NCBI RefSeq assembly: GCF_030272615.1
Contig: NC_081405.1
Location: 470,258,008 to 470,322,007, forward strand
From: Cryptomeria japonica
Lineage: Eukaryota > Streptophyta > Pinopsida > Cupressales > Cupressaceae
DNA length: 64,000 bases
Reading direction: 5' to 3'
The position numbers were made by a program, and so were the translations under genes. Shown piece after piece: positions 43,934 to 56,487 of this stretch (position 1 is its first letter; each line of letters begins with the position of its first letter). A model generated the notes under the pieces. That model had not been told where the DNA came from. It did not search any database and saw only the letters and a list, made by a program, of their open reading frames with translations.

Positions 43934-46900
43934 GTGTGCTATTCAATTTTTATTGTGCTAATTTTTTCTGCAAAACACAGGAGGTTTTTTTGATTTCTAA
44001 AGTTTGTTACCTATTTTGGATTAATTAATATGCCATTCCATTGTAGCTGGGATTGCTGGATAAGAAGGTATTAGTTTTATGAGAGATCAAAAATAGCATT
44101 ATTCTTTTGTACAGTGTAAAGATTAAGATTTGTTATTATTGACAACCGTAAATGCGGGTGACCATATAAGCACTTTAAAAGCACAAGAATTTTCTTCACT
44201 TCCTTTCTCATCATCCATTTCCTTCATCACCTTCATTTCTTTCATCACTTTGTCTCTTTTCTTTCATCTTTCTTCACTTTCATTTCTTTCATCACTTAAT
44301 CTTTTTACTTTCATCTTTCATCTTTCATTTCCTTCAACACCTTCCTATCCCTTTTTCATCACTTTCATATCCTTTTTCTTCATCTGTCATTTCTTTCATC
44401 ATCTGCCCATTGTCATCATTTTTCATCCTCTTTATCTGAAAATGAGTCTCATTAGCTTCGTACACATTTTTCTCTGAGATGGGCTGAGCTTCTTCAACAC
44501 ACATATTAATTGATGAAGGATCAATTGTCAACCTTGATGTAACATTGTTTTTCTTAGGCTTCATAGAATTTTGTATTAGATTAGCAATTGTGTCAAATTT
44601 AGGAGCAACTAGCTGGATATTTCTTATTTTCTTTGGCAAATTCTGTTGCAGCCAAGAGGAATAAGACAATAATTTATAGATGATGCTCAAATGCTGCTGG
44701 AGGATCAAGAACAAACGGGAAGGGAGCCTCATCATGAAGTGTATCACCAGTTGGTAAAGACGGAGATTGTATTTCAGGAGAAGAATTGGGCTTAACATGA
44801 GGGGGCAATAAGATAAGAGTAGAAGGCGAATAGAGGGAATTGGCTCTTCATCATTAGGACAATTTTGAGGATCTTTGTACTCTTTTTAGTCAATTCCTTC
44901 CTAAATTGGATTTAACGACCTCTCTTTTAGCTTTCATCTCTTTTTTCTTATTTTTGGGTCAAATTTACAGGTGCTTGTAAATTTGTTTCTCTTGTTTGGG
45001 TTTTCATCATCAACTCCACCTTGAACACTTTGTTGCAAATTGGGAATTGAAACAGAGAATTGAGAAATGGTGGAAGAAGAACCTCCTTGAATGTGAATCC
45101 TCTTTCCTTGGTGGTTGTAGCTTCAAAGACCCTCTACCTTACCAATTTTTCAGACCTCTTGATAATATGATTTGTTCTCATACCTAAATCCTTCATCTCC
45201 TGACTTTCCTTATTAATAGGCGGTAAAGGTTGCACTTGAGTCTTCTCAAAATATTTGGGATCAATCAAGTCTGACTTGTCATCTTTGATCCTAGTCACAT
45301 TCCAATCTAGTCTGAATTTTCTGATCTGCTCGTTGGTGAGCCTCATCCAGCCCTTCCTTCGGACTTCAAAGTCATCATCACAATCTTCCCAGAAGTCTTC
45401 AATCTCAAGGAAGTGACAATAAACTGCATCAAGGTCTAACATACCCTTTACCATCAAAGGGAAACCTCATGGTGTAACAATATAAACTCAGTTTTACCAA
45501 TGATCACTTGATGTTCAGATCGTCAAAAAGAAGATTTGCAGATATGGATAGGAAAAGGAATACCATTTTTTCTCTTATCTGTGCATCTCTTGTTAACCTT
45601 GCCGATCTACCTCCAAAGTTTAATCAAAACAACCTTGTTATCTACATATCTCAGCAACATATATGGCTATTCATCAAAGCCTCAAATCTGCATATAGTTG
45701 AACCTCAAAAACTAGATAAATAACTCCCATACTGCTAATAAGAGTTGTTGCCTCTGGAGATATTCTGAGTTCTGTAATTCCTCTAAGCTCTCACTGTCAA
45801 CATGGTGAAACCATTATTCATTTTCCAAAAGTTATTGTAACTTTGCTCCAGTTGTAACTGCGGATAGAAATCATAGATTTGAGTTGTGTTGTCATATATT
45901 CCACTGGTGTTGAGCTCCAACCAAGTTTTCATGCTTGCAGTCATGTAAAAGAGATAGGACATGTAAAAGCACTGGTTTGGCTCAAATTGGATTAGCTGAT
46001 TATGCAGGTTATCACTAACAATACTCCCCTCACCCCCACCTCCCGGCCCACCCAATTAATGAATTGGTTACCTGCATATATGATGGTAATAAATAGACAC
46101 ATCCACTTTTTAAAGTTTTATGAATTTTTCTTTCCCATCAACTTGTTAAGGAGGATAAACATGCTGGAAACATCTTCAACAAAAAGAGATCTGTGAAGTG
46201 CCCTGTGTAGCTGAGGCTTCCTTTCTGAAGCATTCTATCATTCATTTCACATACCTTTGATGGAAGTGATACTCTATTCGAATGCTCTTATTTCTGTTGC
46301 AAACCTTGTCGTGTTTTATCAAATATTTCACGACTTGCCTATGCTTGCACAGTTTACATGATGTCTGTCAGCACAGCAACAACCACAACATCTGACAACA
46401 TTTAATCTTATGTGCTTTGATGGATGCCTGTAACCTGTTCAAAAGCTCCCCTTCTTGTTTAGGCAAGGAGAAAGTTGGCAAAGGTCATGGAACTTGGCTT
46501 TATGCTTGCCACTATAATGCTCCTTTTTAGGTTTTTCAGGAAATATATATATTTTTTTATATTTCTGATATATAGGAACCTTAAAAATGAATTCTAAGCT
46601 AGGAAATTTGAAACTCTACGCTAATGTTCAACATCAATTCATGGTTTGCAGAATTAGTGTTAACTGCTGCCAAATGCAAATACTAAATTGTGAATGCTGA
46701 AAGTAATGTACGCAAATCAAACCCTAGGTATTATATCAGTGTAACATGATTGACTACAAAAAAAAAGTAATCTTCAGTGATGGCTGAGACAATTGTAAAG
46801 ACTGAAAAATAAACACTCGTTAACTGTTAAGCTGCATTCCCATAATAAATTCAGATTCAATTAGGATGGATTCAGCATAACTTATCTTCTGTATTTTTCC

Positions 46901-48989
46901 TTTGAATATTTTAAATTCGAACTAAATGGAGAAATAAACAGCTAATGCTTAAATTACCTGGCAATTGTTATTTTAGAATTACCTAGAAAACTTGAATCTC
47001 TATATAATATACAGCTAAGTGTTAAATTGTAGGCTGTGATTAGGTATAATACTACAAGGCACAGCTGCTAAGGAGAATGTACAGCTGACTGTAAATATGA
47101 TTCAACCTTGAATATCATATGGTGACCCCCCCTTTAATGCTGCAATGAATAATGGAAATGTTGCAACAGCATGTTTCAATATAAATGGTGCCCTCCAAAA
47201 TAGATATAACAGCTTTAAATATCTCTCTCTTTTTTAATTAACTGTTGCAGCTTTCTGATGCCTTTGAGACATGTTGGTGGCTGTGCAGCCAAAAATGTAT
47301 TGAAACCCTGCTAGAAAACTAGGCACATCTGAATAAAACTATATATTCTTAATAATGTTGCTGATATGACTATGATGGATAATTTTCTAGCAATTAGAAA
47401 CAAAATAACTGCAGTAATTAGGCCAAATATGATCCTTTAGTAGAGTTGCCCAAAAGCAATATGAGGGTTTTTGTCCCCAAATCTAAATTTGAATTCAAAG
47501 GGTTTTCATCTTTTAGAATTTGCCAAACAAGTGTTTTCATCTTTTAGAATTTGCCAAACAAGGGTTTTCATACTTATGCACATTTTCAAAATTTGAATTC
47601 ACAATGATGATTATGCTTCCTCAATTTGGGCTTTTGTCTTTTCATACATAGGTGCCTCTTTTGGGGCCCCCGTTTTTTCTTATCTGGTACTTGTTAAATA
47701 AATAAATAAATACAAAGGCCTTATAATGTCTCATTTAGGTGTCCTTTAATAACAACACTTAAATTGCCTTTTAATAATATTGAGCCCAAATTATACTTTA
47801 TTTCCCTTACCATGCCCCTTAGCCTACGAGAAACAGAGATAGGCTACAAGTCTTCAATCAAAATTTTCTTTTTAATGGAGAAATGACACATATCACTAAG
47901 AATCTGTCAAGTGGTATTGCAATACAGTGAGCATAGAACCATGAGTCAAAAAACAGCTTAAAGAAGGGCCCAAATTTATTTTGGGGGTCGTTGCTTGTAA
48001 ACCCCTGCACTTGGGGGCCACCTGCTTGCCAAAGCCCCTAGCCAGGATGATTCCTTGGGCATCACTATTGTGCAAGAATGTACATTCTATAAGGAGTGCT
48101 AAACATGCAAAATATACAACACATATACAACAAATAAGTGGCTACATAGAAATTTTTATCCTTCAAGTTTTTTAGGAACAAATTTGTTAAGGGTAGTGTG
48201 CAGGAGTAAATTCTCTCTTTTGTTTGCAGGGGATGATTCCCTTCTTTAGTAATCTTGAACAGAATATATCTTCTTATGTAGATTGATGGGATATACAGAT
48301 TGATTGATTTATTTGGTCTCTTGCTTCTTTTGTAATCTTCAGCAGAATTTGCCTAGTGATCATCTCAACAGCTGCTGATTGTTTACTTCTTGAAGCTGGT
48401 CTAATTTTGGCTGCATACCTTTCCTTATAATTTTTTCATGTTATATATATATATATATATTTACCACAAAAAACAATGAAGGCATTTATGAGATAAGTTT
48501 CAATCATAAATAATTTGAGGCCAAATTTAAAAGCAATGAAAAGACATTCTTGAATGAAGTAGGAGTAGAGCTCTGCCTCTGATGTTTTTGTGAGATTGAA
48601 GAGAAAAGTTTGCCTATAATAATGTAGAGATATGAGGTAAATGAGATCTTGTGAACCATCTAGCAGAATGCAGTGAACAGCATGCAACTGTGCAAAGATA
48701 ATGTTGGGGATCATAAAATTACTCACAATTAAATTAATAATTAACAGAAACTGGCATAGAATTTTTCAAGGCATTCATCCTTCACCTATTAATCTTTAAA
48801 ATAGATCAATGATCAACTTCACCACAATAATCTAGCATTATGTGGGTATCTACAATAAGAGATTCCTCCACTTGATTTATTAAAGACTGTTTTAACAAAC
48901 CCTTCTTATCTATCACCTTTTTCATTATTTAATCCTTAGCAAATTTCTAACAACCATTTAACTGAAATAACCTTCAGTGATAATATTTT
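43934..48989. other. PNPase intron or flank, no further exon found
   Basis: There is a TTTCATC/TTCTTTCATC pyrimidine-rich stretch at about 44190-44420, and the unexplained minus-strand frames at 44334-45457 are listed separately. A TAAATAAATAAATA run lies near 47696 and a short (AT)n near 48442. The 47,000-48,989 part shows no coding or mobile feature that I recognise. Confidence 0.45.
44334..45457 (-). other. Unexplained coding-like stretch on the minus strand
   Basis: Two open frames, 45457-45134 (107 codons) and 44798-44334 (154 codons), lie in one orientation with stops between. The first is acidic then basic (LEIEDFWEDCDDDFEVRRKG, RLTNEQIRKFRLDW, YFEKTQVQPLPPIN) and looks like real protein composition. 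The second ends in Lys/Glu/Met-rich low complexity derived from the TTTCATC repeat. It may be a relic of a retroelement gag or a host gene on the other strand. I cannot name a family. Confidence 0.3.
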
Positions 48990-49951
48990 TGATGAAGTGG
49001 TAAATCACACAACACACAACAACACAGATTTGCAGATGAAAATCTGAATTCTTTATTGAAAATATCACTGTTTATATCATAGCAATATGAAAGAAACAGA
49101 GGATCAAATCCTCAATAGGCTGCAATACATTATATCTTCATTTCCAGGTTTCTAGAGCCTTCTTCCTTATTACATCTTCGGATCTGCTTCCGATTTCTGT
49201 TTTCTTCCTTTCTCATGACTCACCACCTTCCCATCATCACACCGCTACTTGAAAAATGCTCGAAAATGGTCATAAATAACCTAAGGCATCTTCAAGCATA
49301 TTTTGGGAATTGTAACTCCCAACTCCCAAAATAGGCCATTTGGGAATTCGATTGAGCTTGTCTTTTAGCTTTTTTGTTTTTTAAAATTGGTACTTAGAGT
49401 GCTCTATAATGTTGAAAATCCATAAACATATTTTCACCAATGTTGAAAATTCGTAAACATATTTTCATCAACTTTTGAGGCCAAAAATAATTGTTCATGT
49501 CCTCAAAACTCAATTTAAAAGATTTTTTGTGATTTTTGAAAACTCAATTAATAAAGATTTTCAATTCTAGAGCTAGTCATGTCTCAAAACATGCCCACAA
49601 TGTGCAATTTACCATTCTGGAGCATTGGTGAAAATTTCAAGGCCCCACTTGTTCATATTCAAACCTAGCAAAAATAGAAACCTTATTATTTTAAGACCTC
49701 TTTGAAAATTTGAAGTTCTAAACTCTTCTCCAGGACTTTAAAGGAAAGAAGCTCCATGAGTATTCACCAAACAAAATTGAAATCAATAGAAAACATTTTT
49801 TATTTTTGCGTTTTTTTCTTAAAGATGCAAGTTTGCCTTTATATGTTGGATGCTTATGCAGCAGACACTCGGGGTAATTTGAGAAGCGACCTTGTCACAT
49901 CTTTGATGTTCAAGGAAAACCAAGATGGTCAGCCTATGGCTTCAACAAACA
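48990..49951 (-). repeat. Probable 3' LTR of the minus-strand gypsy element
   Basis: On the minus strand it starts TGTTTGTTGAAGCC (49951) and ends CCACTTCATCA (48990), with AATAAAG about 60 bp before the end. It lies directly downstream of the gypsy integrase C-terminus at 50173-49980 in that orientation, as expected for a 3' LTR. The partner LTR would be beyond 64000, so the limits are inferred. Confidence 0.42.
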
Positions 49952-50173
49952 TGATAAATCTTCAAAAATCTTCCTTTCCACTTAGCTAATTATTCTTTAT
50001 ATTGACTGTTGTACTGCTGCCCACAAGGCTATTGGGGATTTCCTCTATTTCATCCTTTTCTGGAGTAGATGCCAGAATATCTCATTGTTCTTGTGTTGGT
50101 CCATCCTCCAAGCTTCCTCCTTGATACTTTGTCAAATGAGCAATGTTGAACATAGGTGAAATGTTAATTCCAT
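49952..50173 (-). pseudogene. Ty3/gypsy integrase C-terminal tail (minus-strand element, part 2)
   Basis: Minus-strand reading from 50173 gives INISPMFNIAHLTKYQGGSL, the end of a gypsy integrase, then EDGPT and a stop-containing tail. It joins in frame to LPSG at 63108 when the plus-strand gypsy element and one copy of its target duplication are removed. This proves the nesting order. Confidence 0.8.
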
Positions 50174-51494
50174 TGTAATGTCTCCTTCTTCAACCTTGGT
50201 GTGTTGGATGGACCCCTTAGCCTATATTATTCCAGTAGGCTAATTCGGGGCTTGGTGAGAATAATTCTAATTAATTAAATTTAAGTTGTCTTACGTTATT
50301 ATTTTTTGGACATCTTTAGTTTAATTATTTATTTTTATTAAAAGATGACAATGTGCTTAAAGTTGACTTTTCAGGGGCCCAAAGTGAATTAAAAATGAAA
50401 AGCGTCACTTTATGCATTCTAAAAATAGAAGTTCTTGAATGTTTGTGGGCAGGATATAAAATGAGTTGTAAAAGGGATGAAAGAAGATCTTTGGTCATTT
50501 GTCATATTTTCTCACTGTGAAGTTTGAGCTGCATGCTCAACTCAAAACACTATGATGAAAACTTTAAAGGGTAAGTTGGCGTTGGAGATTAAAGATTTCT
50601 TCCTAGTCAATTGTGGTGGATCTAGACAGGTTTCACAATTGTGCGGAATGTTGAAAAGAATTATCTCTCCTAGTGCTACAGATTTACATGTACAATTTAT
50701 TGAAGTTCTGCTAGCAATTTTTTTTATGCAAAGATTCATGTATTTTCTAGTGTATATGGGGATTGGCAATAAAACATCTAAGTGGAATAGCTGGCTGTCA
50801 TTTGTGAGCGTATTTTCGAATTGTTGGATTGTGTTGACCATGTTGAGGGGAGGTAGCACTATTTTCTCTAGCTGCAGCTTGGGTAGGAAGAAGCGTTGAG
50901 TTTGGGAGGAGTTTGAATGCATCTGTGGGGCTGTGGGATCATATGTGAAAGGGGCACCCAGCATAAGGGAGTCAACTTGCTTGCAAGGGCATTGAAGGCT
51001 TATAAAAACCAAATGTTATCCTTTGCAGAGCCTTATAAAGGGGTTATGCCAGGTTGGGGAGTTATAAGGAGAGACGTGGGAGGTGATAGAAAGTGGTTTT
51101 GATGCCTACAATAAACCATAGCAGCTTATTCAACTTGCAACACCTTGTTATACCTGTTACACTGTCAAATCATCATTAATTTGTCATTAGACCAGCCACC
51201 AGGTCAAGCTTCATTATTCCAACAAGTTATCCAAAGTTTGAGTTCAGAAATTACTGTGTGATTCTGTTTTTTGTACACAAACCTCTGTCATTGATAATTA
51301 ACGTAATCATAAATTTATGACAGAAAATATACGGTGTGGGTTTTTTACATTTCCTTTTGGTATTTATAAGTGTTCTATTTGCATCAATCTTATATAAATA
51401 TTATTTGTCAAACATTTATTGAACACCCTTGGAATTGGCAAAGCACAAAAACCAACACTATTAAAACACAAATAGACCAGTTAAGGTCTTTACA
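50174..51494 (+). repeat. 5' LTR of the plus-strand gypsy element
   Basis: The LTR is 1,321 bp with TGTAA...TTACA ends. GGATATAAAATGAG at about 50452 is a TATA candidate. From 50256 onward it aligns with 61865-63102. The 115- and 156-codon frames within it (both strands) are not conserved in the 3' copy and are not called. Confidence 0.85.
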
Positions 51495-51495
51495 A

Positions 51496-51508
51496 TGGTA
51501 TTAGAGTT
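51496..51508 (+). other. Degenerate primer-binding site of the gypsy element
   Basis: TGGTATTAGAGTT one base after the LTR matches the initiator-Met PBS with one change (C to T at position 7). Confidence 0.65.
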
Positions 51509-51699
51509 GGTTTTCTTGTCATCTTGTGGGAAGTTTAGTTAAAATCTGCAAGGAATCTATTATGCAGCCGGAGGGTACACACAAGTACTTTTTATAAGTT
51601 CAAATGCTGCACTAGAGAATCTTGAGATTGCAAAAGAAGCTCCTATTGCAGATCACTTTGAAGAAGGGGTTCCAAGAAACATGGGGTAAAAAATGAAGG

Positions 51700-53393
51700 T
51701 AGCACAATGCATTTGAATGATCTTAGTAGGGAACAACAGTAGTTAGTTCAATTGATGACACAAATGATGCAGAATATGAATGTGAATGAGAACAATGGTG
51801 ACAATAATGGTAATGAGGGAAACAATGGAGAAGCTGGTTATACAAATATAACAGCTGACAACAATTCCAGGGCAGCTAGTGGAGCAACATTTAGACCTTT
51901 AATACCTACATTTTTGCAAAATGAAGCTGCAGTAAGAGTAAATCAGCAAAATGTAGAAGAGCGATATGTGAATTGGCTACATGAGTCCTAGTAATTAGGT
52001 GAAGAGTTTCATGCAGCCACGTGTCTACTAGACTTTTGCCAACTCAAATTGAAAAATAGACCTGGAAGAGATAAACGCCCTCAAAACTAGGATTTACAGA
52101 GGAGGTTGGGGTAAGCTATCTATTCCCACTTTTGATGGGTCCAACAAATGCATTATTAGGTCTTGGATTCAGGAATTGGATTCCTATTTGTCATTGAGTC
52201 CCCCTTGTCAGAAACAAAGCCATTAAATATTACACTTTACACATGGAGGGAGATGCACATGAATGGTGGTAACACGACTTGTTGACACATGTACACAACC
52301 TTATTGCTTATGTAGATTCAGTCGGAGACTCGTAGATAGGTATGATTCAGACCCAGAGTTGCATTTTTTGGAGGTATCCTAGTTGAAATAGAATGGGAAT
52401 ATTAATGTCTATGTTTCAAAATTTTAGAGACTTGCTATGATGGTAACAAATGATTTATAAAGCAGATTGATGGTTCTCTTCATTGAGGGGTTAAGACTTT
52501 CAATCCTCCAACACTTCAACATGCCATTAAGAGCTAGAACCATGGAGTTTCTGCCTTGAAAGAAAAATTTCAATCTATGTGTCCTCCATAGAAAGACAAA
52601 AGACCTTTTCAAAAGGAGTGATCCAAGAAACCAAGTTTGTGAGATGAGGAAAATAATGAGTTAAGGATAAACAAGTTGTGTTTCTTTTGTATGGAGCCAT
52701 TAGAATTGGGACACGGGTGCCTAGGGAAAGGAAAGGTACATTATATTAAGGTGGTTTCTAATAGCGAGGAAGGAAAAACAAGAAATGGGTTGAGATGTGA
52801 AAGAGTGATTCAGAGGAAGAACTGGTTGATTCGTAATAGCACACTTCAGGGGGAGTTAAGGGAGGTACCATTGCTACACTTTTAGGTACACTTAGATATG
52901 ATTCTTTCAAGGTGAGAGGAGCCTTGCAAGGCGAGTGATTTACAATATTGATAGATAGTGGGGCAACTTGAAACTTCATAGATAAGGCTTTGGTGGCAAA
53001 GAGAGGCCTAAAGGTAGAGGACTTCAAACAATTTAGTGTGATGGTTACAAACAGATTTAATATGAATTAAGGTTAGCTTTGGGTAATTATACAGTGATCG
53101 GGCGACCAATGATTTCTATGTGGTAGGCATTGGGGAGACATGTTTTAGGACTCCAGTGGTTGTATTCATGGGAAAGTACTTACGAAACTTTCAGACCTTG
53201 GAATTGAAGTTCAGAGTGGATGGGAAGAAAGTTGTTGTTCATGGGATCTCTAATTGGTGCACCCAAGATTTCATTGCAAAGAGGATGGAAAATATTTTTT
53301 TTCACGATGATGTAGTTTGGGTAGCCTAGATTTTTATTTGGAGAAAGTATACTTTAGATGGAAAGAAAGTTATGAAATATGGGGACATGTCTT
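51700..53393 (+). pseudogene. Gypsy gag and protease, broken
   Basis: A frame at 51752-51991 (Asn/Gly-rich, MQNMNVNENNGDNNGN) precedes a gag core reading IPTFDGS and SWIQELDSYLSLSP (about 52120). A remnant of the nucleocapsid region follows. The aspartic protease motif LIDSGAT is at about 52948, followed by a TGA and NFIDKALVAKRGLKVEDF. A post-protease stretch ends GDMSS at 53393, where the hAT copy begins. At least ten stops lie across the region. Confidence 0.75.
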
Positions 53394-56300
53394 CAAGGTT
53401 TTCTACCTCTGTCTTTGTGTTGGGATGTCTCGTGGACAGGGGATGGCTTGGGGATATTTCCCAGTTGTCCCAAAAAGATTTCAAATGCTAAGAATAAGAA
53501 ATGTTTTGTAAACAATGGGATGGCTAGGAAATGAGGTGGGGAAATTCTTGGCTGTTCATGGGATGTGACAGGGACATCCTTCGTTCATCCTGGGGATGGC
53601 TGATTGTCCCTTAATTTCCAATGGCTTAAAAGGCCCCAAAAAACACATTTTTATTTCTTTGTGGCCCCCATGCCTCTCTAACCCTATGATGACAACACAA
53701 AACACTCCATTCATAGCATTTGACTTCATTTTTACATGAATTATTTTGTCAGCCAAGTTAGAAAGACAAAGCAATAGGGTTTAAAGGTGTTGTTGGAAAA
53801 AAGGCATTGATTAGTAACAAAGGAGAGGAGTGAGGTAGCAACTAGCAAGAGAAGTGAAAGATTTCTTTTTTTTTTAATGTTTAAAAGATGAAATTTATGA
53901 TTCTTTGTGTTCTATAAAATTTTCAGTTTTCAAATACCAAAACAAAACAAAATGAGCAACGATGGTGAGAGTAGTGGGCATTATGAGAAGGAAGCAAAAA
54001 ATGAAACCAACTTGGGGGTTTATTAGGGTGTGAGAGTGATATGGGTGAAGGGGAAGAGCCTCGAAAAAATCCATTTGAATGTGCTTCTGAAGCCAAAAAA
54101 TAAAATACAGAAGGCCCCTTTATATCTAGAAAATCTCTTCTTCAATTGGTGACAACCTTAGACAAAGAGAAAAAGAAAAATTCGGGAGGTAGTAGATTGT
54201 GGTTGTCTCACATTTGTAAAGATCATTTTAATTGGAACGATACAAGTGTGCTATTGGGTTTTATAGGCCAAGGGGTGAAGGTTTGTAAAGAGATAAAGGA
54301 CAATGAGAGGGTAGAGTGTTTTAGATTGCATGTGGAGGCAAAATCAGGGTATGGGGCTGCCAATGCAAGTACAATCTCTACAATCAGCTATTCATATGTC
54401 CTCTATGTTTGGTAGCCCTAGTGGTAGTGTTAGTGGTGATATTTAGGTTTCCACAAGATGGAAGAGGAAGACTATTTCTAGTTAGCAGCCAAATACAATT
54501 TCAAGTTTGTTCATTGTGCATGCACGAGATGTGGCATAATCCTTCATAGCCAAATTTTTCTATGCCCATGCCATTCCATTCCATGTAGCATGTTCTCCTC
54601 CTTTAAGAAAATGTTCAAAGAGATGTAGTCGCTATTGTTTCCTCATTAAACCCCCCTTGGAGAACATAAACTGCACACAACACTTCTTGACAAAGAATAT
54701 TCCAAGGTGAGTGTTGTGATGGAGGGAGTGAGATAGTGCTGGACTAGGATGGGTTGCTGTATTGTCATGGAAAGGTGGACCGATATCAGACAATGCCGTT
54801 TTCAAATGTCCAGTTGGTTCATATTTTCTTAGAGCTATTGATTGTTCTGGGATGGGCAAGGGTGCAAAATTTTAATTTCATATTTTGAGAGATGCCATAG
54901 AGGAGTTTGGTGCCTCCAATGTTGTACAGGTGGTCATTGATTTGACACGTGTGTGCAAATTAACTGGATTGATGGTGGAGGGTGCTTATAACCACATCTT
55001 TTGTACCCCTTGTGTTCTTGCATTGAACTATGCATTGAAAGACAAAGTGGTTGTAAGGCTAGAGATATTTAGATGTTTTATTTGCATGATCACACCTCTC
55101 TTGTTCTCTTCAAGACATTTTCCAAGAAGGAACTCCTGAAGCTTGTAGAGACAAGGTATGCTTGTTGTTTTATTTTGTTGGAGAGGATGCTTGAAAATTT
55201 GTAATGTTTAATTAAGAGTGGAGTAGTTGGTCTAATGCAAATACTGCAGAAGGGAAAGGCATCAAACAAGAATTCTTAATGATGATTGGTGGTCCAATGT
55301 GAGGTAAAAAATTGTTTTTAATATTTTTTAATAACTAGCTGTTTTTTATTATATTCGTAATTTTAAATTCATGGTTTGATTGCTGATTTTATTAATAAAA
55401 ATCTGATTTTAATTTTCTAAGTTGTCTTTTTTTCATATTTTTGTTTGCAGATATATTTGCTTCTTTATTTCATCAGTTGTGGATGTCCTTAGATATGCTG
55501 ATATAAGGTCGCGAAGTCTTGGAGAGATTTATGAGACTTTTGAAAATGAAGCAAGAAATTTCTAACAAGGATCCTAATTTGGGATTATATGAGCAGCAAA
55601 TTAAGGGCATTGTGATGCAGTGACAGATTGCTATGAACATCCTGCTTCATATGGCAGGGTTTGCCCTCAATCCTAAATTGAATGCACCAAAACCTTGTAG
55701 GTTGCCTATTTGCAATGATAAATAGGTGAAAGAAGGGTTTATGAAGGCCCTTGCAAAGATGTGTTCAATTGAGGAGTTGAGTTTACTTCGCACAAAATGG
55801 CTTGCCTTTACTAATCTTCGTGGTCCAACATTCAACAAAACAAAGGCGAAGATAGATAAAGCTACATCAGCTCAAAACGATCCTATTGGATGGTGGACAT
55901 GGCATAGATGCAACCTAGTTGAGAACGCTTGCTATTTGCCTCCTTTGTTAGTGTCTTTGTTGCACAGAGAAATTGGTTTGAAGTGTTGAGAAATTGGTGG
56001 CTATGCATAGTGCTTTGCAACTCTAGGATTGTAAGACTATAGAGTATCGCAAGATTCCAACTTTATGGTGGGATGTTGATACAAAGAATGCGGCCCCCAT
56101 TGAAGAGGAGATACATGATGGATTGGTTAAAGTTACTTTTGATGAGATAGCTCCTTATGCTCATAGTGGTAGTGACTTAGAGTCAGACTTTGTGTTGACA
56201 AATGTCCATTAGAGGCAGCCATCATACTTGCCATCATTTTGTTTTACAGTTTTTGACATTTGTGACTTTGTCAATTTGACCTTTGTAGTGCATACTTGTA

Positions 56301-56487
56301 GCCTTTGGGCATTTTGGTTTATTTAGTATTACTTTTTTCCAATTTTATATCATATGCATGTTGACATGAAATATGGAAGCAATTAAATATTAATTTGTTC
56401 GACTCTCATGTGAACTCTATGCCAATTATGATTAATGCTTCACACCTTTGTTAATGTTATATATATATATATATATATATATCCTTG
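53394..56487 (+). mobile_element. Decayed hAT element inserted between gypsy protease and RT
   Basis: The putative ends are CAAGG (53394) and CCTTG (56487), with the left sub-terminal GGGATGTCTCGTGGACAGGG repeats seen in some plant hAT elements. The right end is obscured by an (AT)n run at about 56460. Flanks ACATGTCTT and AAATGTATT agree at 7 of 9 positions, a weak 8-bp duplication candidate. A hAT transposase relic lies inside. Confidence 0.7.
54146..56200 (+). pseudogene. hAT transposase relic (BED finger and DUF659)
   Basis: A degenerate BED region GGSRLWLSHICKDHFNWN and FIGQGVKVCKEI is at 54180-54300. The DUF659 segment reads LRDAIEEFGASNVVQVVIDL, then a post-core with HIFCTPCVLALNYAL (54885-55040). 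It later resembles the C-terminal region (SLGEIYETFENEARNF, about 55516; WWTWHRCNLVENACYLPPLL, about 55891). Stops and shifts are frequent. The domain order matches the 37-39.5 kb copy, but the sequences are clearly different subfamilies. Confidence 0.78.

Noticed and set aside
49756..49989. 77-codon plus-strand open frame as a PNPase exon
   Set aside because: No PNPase-like residues and no convincing splice sites; it lies in the probable LTR of the minus-strand gypsy element.
50251..50255. CTTGG at 50251-50255 and 63107-63111 as the target duplication of the plus-strand gypsy element
   Set aside because: It would leave four unexplained bases after the 3' LTR. With boundaries TGTAA...TTACA the flanks TCCAT/TCCAC restore the older integrase frame (LPSG to INISP), so CTTGG is coincidental.
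50542..51012. Open frames of 115 (+) and 156 (-) codons in the gypsy 5' LTR
   Set aside because: They are not maintained in the homologous 3' LTR and have no motif.
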